Shown here one piece after another: positions 1-7,944 of a stretch of 56,040 bases of DNA. The stretch's first letter is position 1; the number at the start of each line of letters is the position of its first letter. The notes beneath the pieces were generated by a model. That model was given only the letters and a program-made list of their open reading frames with translations, was not told where the DNA came from and ran no database searches. Location: positions 1 through 56,040 of the forward strand of contig JAFXZT010000146.1 of the NCBI GenBank assembly GCA_017541145.1. The letters run 5' to 3'. The DNA comes from Bacteroidales bacterium. Its GTDB lineage: Bacteria > Bacteroidota > Bacteroidia > Bacteroidales > UBA3824. A program made the position numbers and the translations under genes.

Positions 1-126
1 CTCCGCATTGGAGTTTTCAAAATCGCCGTCGGTTACAAAGCCCTTTTCGCGAAACTTCGATGCAAGAGCGTCGGTTTCGTAAAGATTCAAACGGCAGCCG
101 AGGGTTTTAAAAGAGATGGTTTTCAT
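1..126 (-). CDS. mtaB: MtaB, tRNA methylthiotransferase, 5' end only (partial at left edge)
   Basis: The first 42 codons of a minus-strand gene run off the left edge. The protein starts MKTISFKTLGCRLNLYETDA, which is the N-terminus of the MtaB family. MtaB enzymes add a methylthio group to t6A37 of tRNAs that read ANN codons. The 'TLGCRLN' Cys would be the first ligand of the N-terminal UPF0004 iron-sulfur cluster; the radical SAM and TRAM domains lie outside the window. The RLN after the Cys separates it from MiaB (QMN) and RimO (SKN), both also present here. The start at 126 is supported by a TACTTTTG minus-7 box 18 bases upstream. Family assignment is confident despite the short fragment. 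Confidence 0.85.
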   Translation of the reverse strand, partial: MKTISFKTLGCRLNLYETDALASKFREKGFVTDGDFENSNAE

Positions 127-143
127 CGCGAAAAAATTTTTCG

Positions 144-151
144 CAAAAGTA
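144..151 (-). promoter_or_regulatory. Minus-7 box of mtaB promoter
   Basis: On the minus strand this reads TACTTTTG, matching the Bacteroidota TAnnTTTG consensus. It lies 18 bases upstream of the mtaB ATG and implies a very short leader, which contains an imperfect GCGAAAAA/TTTTTCGC inverted repeat. Confidence 0.6.
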
Positions 152-182
152 GCAAAAAAAAATGAAACGACAAAACAGCGAT

Positions 183-336
183 TTAACAACGGAAAACGCA
201 GAAAAACAGAAATTTAAAATGCTGAATAAAATTTTAAATACTTTAAAATTTTGCAGAATTCTCGGAATTTAAATTTCCGAATAAAACTCATATGAATATT
301 TTTTATTTTCCGTGTTTTTCGTGTTTTCCGTTGTTA
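183..336. repeat. MITE/REP-like inverted-repeat element
   Basis: Two arms of about 30 bases, 183-212 and 306-336, are imperfect inverted repeats; the outer 15 bases (TTAACAACGGAAAAC and its complement) match perfectly. They enclose about 93 very AT-rich bases that also hold a small TCGGAA/TTCCGA hairpin (262-280). There is no coding capacity. The structure resembles short palindromic intergenic elements that disperse in bacterial genomes, but only this copy is visible, so mobility is inferred. Confidence 0.45.
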
Positions 337-349
337 AAATAATATCGTG

Positions 350-955
350 TTATTCAATTCCTTTTGCAATAATGTCGTTCATAATTTTTTCCAATTCGGC
401 ATCGGATTTGCCATAAAGTTCTTCTTCCTTGTAAAACTTGGTCAGCATTGTCGCAAAAACTTTACCACCGCTTACAAATACAAAATCATAATAACCGGGC
501 GTACATTCTTCTGGATGCAAATAAAACGAACCCCAGTGCCAGTTATCATCTTGTTCGGGATCTTTATGTATTTCGCAATACTGCGCAAAACCGGGAAGTT
601 CGTCGCTAAGTTCGTTTTTTAAATAAAAACTCTGGTCATTCTTGTGCTGAAAAACCCAAACAACAAATCCTCCGGAGTTTTCAGTCTGAGGATAAAATTC
701 CACCCACTCGTTGAGTTCAAAAATAAAGCGGATTTTTTCGGTGGAATACGGATAGGTGTTGATGCCTTTTCCTTCTTCTTGATTGCCTGCACGGTTACCA
801 AAAAGTCTGAGACCTTTCAAAACAGGCTTTTCACCGTCTTTGAGGTTTACAAAATAGAGTTTTCCGGCTTTCATAGTGTCTTTTTCCACCTGCGCAGAAA
901 CATTTCCGGCAAACAACATCACCACCGCTATAATAGTTAATATCAGTCTTTTCAT
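350..955 (-). CDS. Small secreted protein of unknown function
   Basis: This 201-residue protein begins with MKRLILTIIAVVMLFAGNVSA followed by Q, a typical type I signal peptide with a Ser-x-Ala cleavage site, so it is probably periplasmic or secreted. The ATG at 955 was chosen over an in-frame one at 982 because the signal peptide starts there. The mature part is acidic and rich in Trp, Tyr and Phe (residues about 85-170), suggesting a beta-sandwich, and ends in a charged helix. No family is recognised. It is monocistronic, flanked by a palindromic element downstream and a divergent gene upstream. Confidence 0.7.
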   Translation of the reverse strand: MKRLILTIIAVVMLFAGNVSAQVEKDTMKAGKLYFVNLKDGEKPVLKGLRLFGNRAGNQEEGKGINTYPYSTEKIRFIFELNEWVEFYPQTENSGGFVVWVFQHKNDQSFYLKNELSDELPGFAQYCEIHKDPEQDDNWHWGSFYLHPEECTPGYYDFVFVSGGKVFATMLTKFYKEEELYGKSDAELEKIMNDIIAKGIE

Positions 956-1074
956 ACTTTTAATTTTTTTATCGGTTAACACTATTATAACGGCGGTAAT
1001 TGCGTTTTTGGTATCGAAATTTAGTTAAAATTTTACTTCAAATATTCTTACTTTGAATTCCGTGTGAAAAAGTT

Positions 1075-1105
1075 TTTGCAATGTCAAAACTAATTGCTAA
1101 CTTTG
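1075..1105 (+). promoter_or_regulatory. Promoter of the first paralog, TTTG-N19-TAACTTTG
   Basis: A TTTG at 1075-1078, exactly 19 bases, then TAACTTTG at 1098-1105 give the full Bacteroidota promoter consensus. Transcription would begin near 1110, downstream of the possible ATG at 1081 and upstream of the ATG at 1126, so it decides the start of the next gene. Confidence 0.7.
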
Positions 1106-1125
1106 GGTGCAATAATAATTACGCT

Positions 1126-2490
1126 ATGAAAACAAACAAAGAATATCCCGCAACGCACTCGATGTCAACGGCTTGGTTTGCTGCTGACGAGGATGGTAAT
1201 GTGGCGATTTTTGATTTCAATGAAAATGGACCTGTGCCGCAGTGTGCATCGGTGGAAAATTTATTTGAGTCTATGATGGCTAATGAAATTGCGGAAGAAC
1301 CGATAACCAACGGGATGTTGATGCCATCAGTAAAATTCACTGATGAACAATTATGGGAATTAAGTAGCAATTATCTTGATGAAGATATAAGTAAATATAA
1401 AGTTGGTGATTGCATTGACAAATCATACATAAAAATCAAAGAAAATAAATTTGATGAGTTTATTGAGGAATTAAACAACAATGGCGTTTTTGATTCGGAG
1501 TTTTATTGTATAGACGATATAGTCTGCCTTTCAAAAAATCAGGGTATCTTATACATACAAAGTGGAATCGAAATAACAGAAAAATTGTTAAGCCTTATTG
1601 AAAAGGTTGGATATGCGGCAGAGTTTATAGTTTTTGACAATTCCAATGAATCAACCAAAAACGATGATTATGATTGCATTAAGCCATATATGCCTTTTTA
1701 TATTTTTGCTCAGCCGTATTGTACGCAAAACCCAATGAAAAGGGTGTTTGAACCTAAATTCCCGTTTAAGATTGCACAATTGCCTAAACATTCACAAGGT
1801 TCAATTACAATACTGCCGATAAAGTTTTCTGAGCATAACTATTTACAGATTGCAGAATATTTGCCTATTTTTGCAAGAACCGATTGGGGTGAAAATGATG
1901 TTTCCTATGAAGTGTTCCCACAACAATCTTTTAGTTTCAAATATGCTAAATTGAGCAATGCAACGGAAGGAACGTCATATTATCTGATGTCAAGCGTATT
2001 AAATGCACAAATTTTCGTATTGGCTCAGACAGAGCATCAGGCTTCTTTTGCCCCGACTATTTTTGTAATTGCCGAACCGTTTGATGGTATGTATTGGAAG
2101 GGTACTGAGGGGTTTATCAATTTCTTTGCAAAAAACTATGTTTATTTGCCAATAATTTGGTCTTCTTCGGAAGATTACGAAAGTAAAGAACGTTATAGAA
2201 ATTATTCTTCGGAAGAAAAAATCAAAAACTTTTCAAAATCATACATCGAAAACAATATCCGTTTTTTCAATCCGTATTTGATTTTGATTAAAGACGAGAT
2301 TAAGTTTGTATTGGAGCATTATTATAAACTTGAAAATCATCAAATTACAATTAATAATCAAACTTTCCCATATTTCTTGTTCTCGGAAATGGAACAGCAC
2401 CGCGACGAGATTTTGGAATATTCAAACAAGGAGTATCGTGGCATTAAAATTCCGACAAAGTTGACAAAAAGCGAAATGAAAAAGTATTAA
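1126..2490 (+). CDS. Hypothetical protein, paralog A of a tandem pair
   Basis: This 454-residue soluble protein starts MKTNKEYPATHSMSTAWFAA and has no signal peptide or membrane segment. I do not recognise a domain. An in-frame ATG at 1081 lies inside the promoter, so 1126 is used. The first 27 residues and the last about 45 are almost identical to those of the adjacent paralog B, also in DNA, whereas the middle 350 residues are only distantly alike ('FYIFAQPY' versus 'YYVYAQPY', 'LPIKFSE' versus 'LPIRFSE'). The conserved Asp-Glu-Asp-Gly-Asn segment at residues 22-26 and a Tyr/Phe-rich core suggest a compact alpha/beta protein. The pattern suggests duplication with gene conversion at both ends. 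Function unknown. Confidence 0.8.
   Translation: MKTNKEYPATHSMSTAWFAADEDGNVAIFDFNENGPVPQCASVENLFESMMANEIAEEPITNGMLMPSVKFTDEQLWELSSNYLDEDISKYKVGDCIDKSYIKIKENKFDEFIEELNNNGVFDSEFYCIDDIVCLSKNQGILYIQSGIEITEKLLSLIEKVGYAAEFIVFDNSNESTKNDDYDCIKPYMPFYIFAQPYCTQNPMKRVFEPKFPFKIAQLPKHSQGSITILPIKFSEHNYLQIAEYLPIFARTDWGENDVSYEVFPQQSFSFKYAKLSNATEGTSYYLMSSVLNAQIFVLAQTEHQASFAPTIFVIAEPFDGMYWKGTEGFINFFAKNYVYLPIIWSSSEDYESKERYRNYSSEEKIKNFSKSYIENNIRFFNPYLILIKDEIKFVLEHYYKLENHQITINNQTFPYFLFSEMEQHRDEILEYSNKEYRGIKIPTKLTKSEMKKY
2323..2466 (+). repeat. 3' homology arm, copy 1 (paralog A)
   Basis: These 144 bases match 3681-3824 at about 140 positions and encode the shared C-terminus (YKLENHQITINNQTFPYFLF...). A matching 5' arm of about 82 bases (1126-1207 against 2535-2616) has one mismatch. 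The DNA between the arms has diverged strongly. Confidence 0.9.
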
Positions 2491-2534
2491 ACTCAAAAAT
2501 AATTTGTACATTTGTGCAATACAAATTATGCATT

Positions 2535-3869
2535 ATGAAAACAAACAAAGAATATCCCGCAACGCACTCGATGTCAACGGCTTGGTTTGCCGCTGACGAG
2601 GATGGTAATGTGGGAATTTTTAATTTTGGTGATAATGGTCCTGTGCCGGAATGTATTTCGGGTACACAAGACTATGTTGATGATTTTTTGTATGATGCTT
2701 TCGTGGAAACAAAGGATACTTGCCCTTATAGAATCCTTAATCTAACAGACGAACAAGCATTGGATTTTTATGATAAATCGTTGAAAAAGCCGGATCGTTA
2801 TGATGATTGGATTCTTTCGGTTGTAGTTAAAATAAAAAAGAAGATGGAAAACATCTTTTTTGATGAGATATCAAAGATGGATGTTTGGAAAGAGGTTATT
2901 TGTCTGTCGCAAAGTTTGGGTTTGTATTACATTGATTCTATTAAAGAGCCATCAAAAAAGCTTTATGATTCAATTGATGACATCCGTTTTTTGGATTTGT
3001 ATATCAGTGATATGTTCAATCGTACTGACTCGGATACTGCAATTGAGTTCAATAAATTACCATATTACGTATATGCACAGCCTTATAACAGGGAAATCCC
3101 AATTACGAGGTTAATTAAACCCAAAAGCCCCGTGAAAAAATCTCAACTTCCTGACAATGTTAAAGATAAAATTGTATCGCTGCCAATCAGATTTTCAGAA
3201 ACTGAGACTCTGCAAATTGCTGATTATTTTATTTCCGATTGGAGTATGTGGAATGATGATGAGCAAGTTGAACTTCCAATTGAAATTTCTGAAAATAAAA
3301 AGTTGATGTTTACGTATTACAAACTTTCTGATGGACAAAATTCGTTTGCTTATTATTTGAATAGTTGTCCTCTGTCAGAAAATGAGGATTTTTCTTATGC
3401 ATCGTGTTCGTATCAAAGCACAATTTTGATGCTTTCTGTTCCGGGGCACATAATCAAAATTGAAAATAAAAAATTGCGAATATCTGCTATGCGTGCTTTT
3501 TATGTGGAGGAACAACACAAAAAGTTGTTTTGGGAAGAGTTAGAGACTATTTTCAGAAATATGACAGAAGAAGAAAAGGTTGCTAAGTTTCAAACAGAGC
3601 CTATTGAAACAATTATAAAATTGTTAAATCCTTATCTTCTGATTATTGATGACGATGTTATTTCGGCGGCTTCAACAATATATAAACTTGAAAATCATCA
3701 AATTACAATCAATAATCAAACTTTCCCATATTTCTTGTTCTCGGAAATGGAACAGCACCGCAACGAGATTTTGGAATATTCAAACAAGGAGTATCGTGGC
3801 ATTAAAATTCCGATAAAATTGACAGAAGATGAAATCGAATCCCTCAAACATAAAACTGTTGTCGATTGA
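2535..3869 (+). CDS. Hypothetical protein, paralog B of a tandem pair
   Basis: This 444-residue protein has the same N-terminal block (MKTNKEYPATHSMSTAWFAA) and C-terminal block as paralog A, 44 bases upstream, with a diverged middle. A TACATTTG box at 2507-2514 overlaps a possible GTG start at 2514, so the ATG at 2535 is preferred. Its last 41 bases overlap the radical SAM gene in another frame. After the shared arm its tail is longer than that of A and highly charged (EDEIESLKHKTVVD). No catalytic motif or membrane segment is visible. Function unknown; expression may be coupled to the radical SAM gene. Confidence 0.8.
   Translation: MKTNKEYPATHSMSTAWFAADEDGNVGIFNFGDNGPVPECISGTQDYVDDFLYDAFVETKDTCPYRILNLTDEQALDFYDKSLKKPDRYDDWILSVVVKIKKKMENIFFDEISKMDVWKEVICLSQSLGLYYIDSIKEPSKKLYDSIDDIRFLDLYISDMFNRTDSDTAIEFNKLPYYVYAQPYNREIPITRLIKPKSPVKKSQLPDNVKDKIVSLPIRFSETETLQIADYFISDWSMWNDDEQVELPIEISENKKLMFTYYKLSDGQNSFAYYLNSCPLSENEDFSYASCSYQSTILMLSVPGHIIKIENKKLRISAMRAFYVEEQHKKLFWEELETIFRNMTEEEKVAKFQTEPIETIIKLLNPYLLIIDDDVISAASTIYKLENHQITINNQTFPYFLFSEMEQHRNEILEYSNKEYRGIKIPIKLTEDEIESLKHKTVVD
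3681..3824 (+). repeat. 3' homology arm, copy 2 (paralog B)
   Basis: Second copy of the 144-base arm at 2323-2466, with about four differences. It stops five bases before the start codon of the overlapping radical SAM gene. Confidence 0.9.
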
Positions 3870-4590
3870 CCTTTCAAACTTTTGTAGCAAAAAGTGCAGT
3901 TTTTGTTACAACAAAAGTTCCGACGTGGGGCAGACACTTTGGAAACCTGACGATGTGATTTCTTTTGCCAAAAGTTGTGTCGAAAACGGTATCGAGGCGG
4001 TTTCTCTTGGCGGTGGCGAACCTTTTGAGTATCAGGGCGTTTTTGAAATTATTGCGGCGTTGCAGCCGTTGGTTTATCTTTCGGTAACTACCAACGGATT
4101 GAAGTTGCAGGACGAAAAGTATTTTGAAAAGGTAACCGCAACTCCGCCCGACAAAATCCACATCACTATTCATTTTCCTGACAACGAAAAGGAAGTTTCG
4201 AGGGTAATTAAAACGCTTGAAAAACTTTCAAAAACCGATATTACTCCGGGCGTTAATCTTCTTGTTAACAGCAATAAAACAGACGTTTGCAAACAAGTTT
4301 ATGAAAACCTTCTTACTTTTTTGACGCCGAAACAGATAATCCTGATTCCGCAAAGGTTTTCTGACACACCTACGCCAAAACAGTTGGCTGCGATTGCAGG
4401 CGGCAAACCGTTTCAAAGTCCGTCGTGCCTATTGAAATGCACTCCGCCACAGGATTTTTGCAGCGTTTCGTGGGACAAGAAAGTTAACTTTTGTAGTTAT
4501 GCCGCCGGGAAACAGCCGCTGCAAGCTCTTGATTATCAAGGATTGATGGCGGCGTTGGAGCGGGTGAAATTTGGGAGTTGTACGCTGTGA
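3829..4590 (+). CDS. Small radical SAM protein with C-terminal cysteines
   Basis: This 253-residue protein has the radical SAM signature CSKKCSFC (Cys19, Cys23, Cys26), whose three cysteines bind the [4Fe-4S] cluster that cleaves SAM. The SAM-contacting 'GGGEP' motif lies near residue 62. The C-terminal 60 residues hold further cysteines ('SCLLKC', 'FCSVSWDKKVNFCSY'), resembling a truncated SPASM/Twitch auxiliary-cluster region found in peptide- and protein-modifying members. The ATG at 3829 overlaps the end of paralog B by 41 bases, and the CxxxCxxC lies so close to the N-terminus that a much later start is unlikely. The overlap suggests coupling to paralog B. Substrate unknown; a peptide or protein target is possible but unproven. 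Confidence 0.8.
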   Translation: MKSNPSNIKLLSIDLSNFCSKKCSFCYNKSSDVGQTLWKPDDVISFAKSCVENGIEAVSLGGGEPFEYQGVFEIIAALQPLVYLSVTTNGLKLQDEKYFEKVTATPPDKIHITIHFPDNEKEVSRVIKTLEKLSKTDITPGVNLLVNSNKTDVCKQVYENLLTFLTPKQIILIPQRFSDTPTPKQLAAIAGGKPFQSPSCLLKCTPPQDFCSVSWDKKVNFCSYAAGKQPLQALDYQGLMAALERVKFGSCTL

Positions 4591-4611
4591 GGCGTTGTAA
4601 ATTTTTTACCA

Positions 4612-4685
4612 AGCCGCAAGCATTGCGGCTCTACATGCAAGATTTTGTAACGCACAACGTATGTAGAGCCGCAATGTTTGCGGCT
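4612..4685. repeat. REP-like nested palindrome
   Basis: The arms 4612-4638 and 4659-4685 are 27-base inverted repeats with two mismatches, around a 20-base loop. Each arm is itself a hairpin (AGCCGCAA, 3 bases, TTGCGGCT). It sits between the convergent ends of the radical SAM gene and miaB and could form one long stem or two small hairpins, perhaps acting as a bidirectional transcription barrier. The CTACA next to GCGGCTC resembles Bacteroidota REP elements. Confidence 0.75.
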
Positions 4686-4713
4686 CAAACCCATACAAAT
4701 TATTTTTATCCCT

Positions 4714-6039
4714 TTACACCAACTCTCCTTCAGCAGAAAAATCACTTGATTTTATAATTCGTACATTTACAAAATTGCCGATGAGAAGTTCATTATCTGA
4801 CTTGAAACGAACTGCAATTTTACCCTCTGTTAAACCCGAAAGATAACCGTTCAAGCGATCGTGACCGTTGACAAGTAATCTGTATTCTTTGCCAACCATC
4901 TGCGCAGTATATTGACTTGCAACTTCTTTCAAATCGTTGGACAAAACCGCGTAACGTCTTGATTTTTCGTCTTTTGGAACGTCATCTACCCATTCTGAAG
5001 ATTTTGCTCCGGGTCTGGGCGAATACATCGCAATGAAAGCCATGTTGTACTTAAATTCTTTCATGGCACGGCGCGTATTCATAAACTCTTCCTCGGTTTC
5101 GCCTGTAAAACCAACTATTATATCAGTAAAAATTGTTGCTGTAGGCAGAATCGTTCTGATTGAATGTATAACGCTGCGGTAACGCTCGATGTCATATTTG
5201 CGGTTCATACGTTTAAGCATCTCTGTATCACCGCTTTGAATCGGAATATGAATCCATTTTCCAAGGCATTTATATTTTGCAATGGCTTCAAGTACGTCTA
5301 CCGTCATGTCGCGAGGATGCGGAGAGGTAAAGTAAACTCGAAATTCTTTATTTGACTTATCTCCGTATTCGCCAACAAGTTCCAAAAGCTGTGCAAAGGT
5401 GATTTCTTTACCTTTTTTATCAAGACCGTAAGAATTTACATTCTGTCCTAAAAGCGTAATCGACTTAAAACCGGCGTCTACAAGACATTTTACTTCTTCA
5501 AGAATTTCTTGCGACGAGCGCGAAACTTCACGTCCGCGTGTATACGGAACTGCGCAATATGTACAGAATTTATCACAACCGTTCTGAATCGGAACAAAAG
5601 CTTCAAATTTATCCGGCTGACGACCTTCCAATTTCCAAAAGTAATCCATTTGATAAGCTTGGTCTTCACGGCTAAGTTTCGGATAATAAGTGCCTTCATG
5701 GATTTTTTCTGACAACATCTTTGAGAAATTTGTTAAATCTCTCATATCGAATACCATATCGAAAGATTTCAGAAATTTCTCCCGATCATCGGGCAAAATA
5801 CAACCGGTAAGAAATGTTACAAAATTACGGCGTTCCGCCTTTTGTCTATTCCAAACTGCTATTAAATTATAAACTTTGTCAATTGCTTTCTGACGAACTG
5901 AACATGCTATAACGCCCAATAAATCAGCTTCATGTGGATTATCGGTAGATTCGTAACCGAGTTTTTCAATATAAGATTTCACTCTGCCGCTATCAGAGAT
6001 ATTCATCTGACAGCCGAGCGTAACCAAATGATACTTCAT
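4714..6039 (-). CDS. miaB: MiaB, tRNA-2-methylthio-N6-isopentenyladenosine synthase
   Basis: This 441-residue methylthiotransferase should convert i6A37 of tRNA to ms2i6A37. The N-terminal UPF0004 domain carries cluster cysteines Cys10 (TLGCQMN), Cys46 (IACSVRQ) and Cys80 (LTGCILP). The radical SAM domain has CDKFCTYC (Cys155, Cys159, Cys162), and the C-terminal 65 residues form a TRAM RNA-binding domain. The QMN after Cys10 and 'SVRQKAIDK' favour MiaB over MtaB and RimO. The N-terminal wording (VTLGCQMNISDS, VIACSVRQ) is less like the ETYGCQMN form I expect from Bacteroidota, so transfer or a second miaB-type lineage is possible. It lies 69 bases downstream of the cyclase gene on the same strand. 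Confidence 0.88.
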   Translation of the reverse strand: MKYHLVTLGCQMNISDSGRVKSYIEKLGYESTDNPHEADLLGVIACSVRQKAIDKVYNLIAVWNRQKAERRNFVTFLTGCILPDDREKFLKSFDMVFDMRDLTNFSKMLSEKIHEGTYYPKLSREDQAYQMDYFWKLEGRQPDKFEAFVPIQNGCDKFCTYCAVPYTRGREVSRSSQEILEEVKCLVDAGFKSITLLGQNVNSYGLDKKGKEITFAQLLELVGEYGDKSNKEFRVYFTSPHPRDMTVDVLEAIAKYKCLGKWIHIPIQSGDTEMLKRMNRKYDIERYRSVIHSIRTILPTATIFTDIIVGFTGETEEEFMNTRRAMKEFKYNMAFIAMYSPRPGAKSSEWVDDVPKDEKSRRYAVLSNDLKEVASQYTAQMVGKEYRLLVNGHDRLNGYLSGLTEGKIAVRFKSDNELLIGNFVNVRIIKSSDFSAEGELV

Positions 6040-6108
6040 GGATAATATTTAAATTTCGTTTCTTTATTCTAATTAATTAAAAAACCACTTACGCAGATTA
6101 AAAATTTT

Positions 6109-7722
6109 TTAAATTACATTCAAAAGTTCAATAAACTTTTCATTCGGATAAACACCATCTTCATCCAAAGAATATTCGGGTTTCAATCGGTCAACAAAAT
6201 ACATGTCAACATTTTTATGATTTTTAATTTCGATCGGACCGCGATGTCTGCAAATGAAAAAATCTTTGATAAACTCATAAGTACACGAGGAGATGTTAAC
6301 TTCGCCAATTTCGTCAGCACTTTCCATACGTTTTGCTACATTAACCGAATCGCCCCAAGTATCGTAAGCAAATTTTATTTTACCTACAACTCCCGCCACC
6401 AAAGGACCTGAATGTATTCCGATTCTCAACTGCCAATCCGGCAAGTCCATGTGCGAAAATTGCGTCTTATAAGTTGACATGAAGTGCTTGATTTCCAAGC
6501 CCGCCAACACAACATCAAACGGATTGGACCGATTGCGCAACGGGATGCCGCCAACGCACATATAAGAATCACCAATGGTTTTGATTTTCTCGATGTAATG
6601 ACACGAAATGATGTCATCAAATTTTGAAAAGAAAAAATGTAACGCCTTAACAATCTGCTCCGGCGTAAGATTTTCGCAAGACTTTGTAAATCCCTTAAAA
6701 TCAGTAAACATCACGGTCGCCATCTTGTAACTGCGCGGCGAGGCTTGACCAATGCTTTTGAGTTCCGAAACCACATAAATCGGCAAAATATTCAACAACA
6801 AATCGTCCGCCTTGTTGCGTTCCAACTCGATAATACGGTTTTGCTCAAGAATTTCGGCACGTTGTTTTTCGAGTTTTTCATTTGCCTCTTGCAGACTTTT
6901 CATAAGCTGCTGAGTTTCTTCGTTGCGCTTTACAAGTTCTATTTCAATACATTTTTGCGCCGAGACGTCTGTCTCAATTGCAATGATTTTTTCGATACGA
7001 TTACCGTCAAAAATCGGTGTCAAAGTGGTTTGAATCCATTTAATTGCGCCATATTTTACACGGCATCTCGTAGTATAATTTACAGTTTTTTTCCGTTCAA
7101 GAAGTTTTGCGATATAAACACTAATTTCCCGATTGTAACTCAAACCGGAAATATTAGAGCCGTAACGCGATACAAATTCGTCAAATTCGTATCCGTACAT
7201 CTTATGAAAACCTTCGTTAGCCCATTCAGCCTCACCGTCAGGATTAAAAATTATGACTGAATTATCAGTTTGTTTTACAATAAACGACAATTTATTCAAA
7301 TCATAATTCTGAGATTCAATTCGTTGGTTTTTGGTTTGAATCTCAAGCATCGATTCCCGCAAAGCCAAAGAAACTTTTACACGAGCATGCAACTCCGTAA
7401 TATCAATCGGCTTTTTCAGATAATCTGTAGCTCCGTTGTCTAAAGCTGACTTGATGTAATCATTATCAACATTTTGTACAAGTACAATTACCGGAATGGC
7501 TTTAAATTTCAAACGAATTTTTTTCAATAAATCTACACTTGCCTCCAAATGCATGTTCAACAAGACCAAATCAAGTTGCTGTTGCATTACAAATTGCCAA
7601 GCATCAATAGAATTATCAGCTTCAGATACAGAATATACAGTATTAATATCATCGACCAAAATCGATGAAATAATACGACGGCACTGGATGTCGTTATCTG
7701 CAACTAATATATTGTAAGCCAA
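6109..7722 (-). CDS. Pseudo-receiver/PAS/class III adenylate cyclase
   Basis: This 537-residue cytoplasmic signalling protein has three modules. Residues 1-120 are a response-regulator receiver, but the phosphoacceptor Asp is Asn56 (DLVLLNMHL) and the usual Thr is Val, while the acidic pair and Lys104 remain, so normal phosphorylation is unlikely. Residues about 140-260 are a PAS domain, followed by a coiled coil (265-305). Residues about 310-510 are a class III cyclase with metal ligands Asp341 and Asp385, adenine-selecting Lys381 (KIKTIGDSY) and Asp454 (YDTWGDSVN), and transition-state Asn461 and Arg465. The pattern predicts cAMP rather than cGMP. The PAS domain would be the sensor. Domain calls are firm; activity is inferred. 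Confidence 0.88.
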   Translation of the reverse strand: MAYNILVADNDIQCRRIISSILVDDINTVYSVSEADNSIDAWQFVMQQQLDLVLLNMHLEASVDLLKKIRLKFKAIPVIVLVQNVDNDYIKSALDNGATDYLKKPIDITELHARVKVSLALRESMLEIQTKNQRIESQNYDLNKLSFIVKQTDNSVIIFNPDGEAEWANEGFHKMYGYEFDEFVSRYGSNISGLSYNREISVYIAKLLERKKTVNYTTRCRVKYGAIKWIQTTLTPIFDGNRIEKIIAIETDVSAQKCIEIELVKRNEETQQLMKSLQEANEKLEKQRAEILEQNRIIELERNKADDLLLNILPIYVVSELKSIGQASPRSYKMATVMFTDFKGFTKSCENLTPEQIVKALHFFFSKFDDIISCHYIEKIKTIGDSYMCVGGIPLRNRSNPFDVVLAGLEIKHFMSTYKTQFSHMDLPDWQLRIGIHSGPLVAGVVGKIKFAYDTWGDSVNVAKRMESADEIGEVNISSCTYEFIKDFFICRHRGPIEIKNHKNVDMYFVDRLKPEYSLDEDGVYPNEKFIELLNVI

Positions 7723-7772
7723 TGTTTTAAACTATTTAGATATTAAAAAAAAACGTCCATTCCTTGATTTTA

Positions 7773-7780
7773 CAAAAATA
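7773..7780 (-). promoter_or_regulatory. Probable minus-7 box of the cyclase gene
   Basis: Reads TATTTTTG on the minus strand, about 50 bases upstream of the cyclase ATG, in the divergent AT-rich gap before tex. No clear minus-33 element at 19 bases. Confidence 0.4.
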
Positions 7781-7944
7781 ATGAAATATTTTTGAAATTA
7801 TGCAAAAAAATTCTCGAAATTAATTTTTTTTTGAAATGAATATTTATTTTTTTAATTTTACAACAAATTTGGGCAATCAATGTCAAGCCTGAATTGTTAA
7901 ATAAAAAATTACCAACTGAATCTTTTTCAGCACTTAAGACAATT

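Noticed and set aside
2514-2534. GTG start for paralog B giving seven extra residues
   Set aside because: The GTG overlaps a TACATTTG box, so transcription probably begins after it; paralog A supports the MKTNKEYP start.
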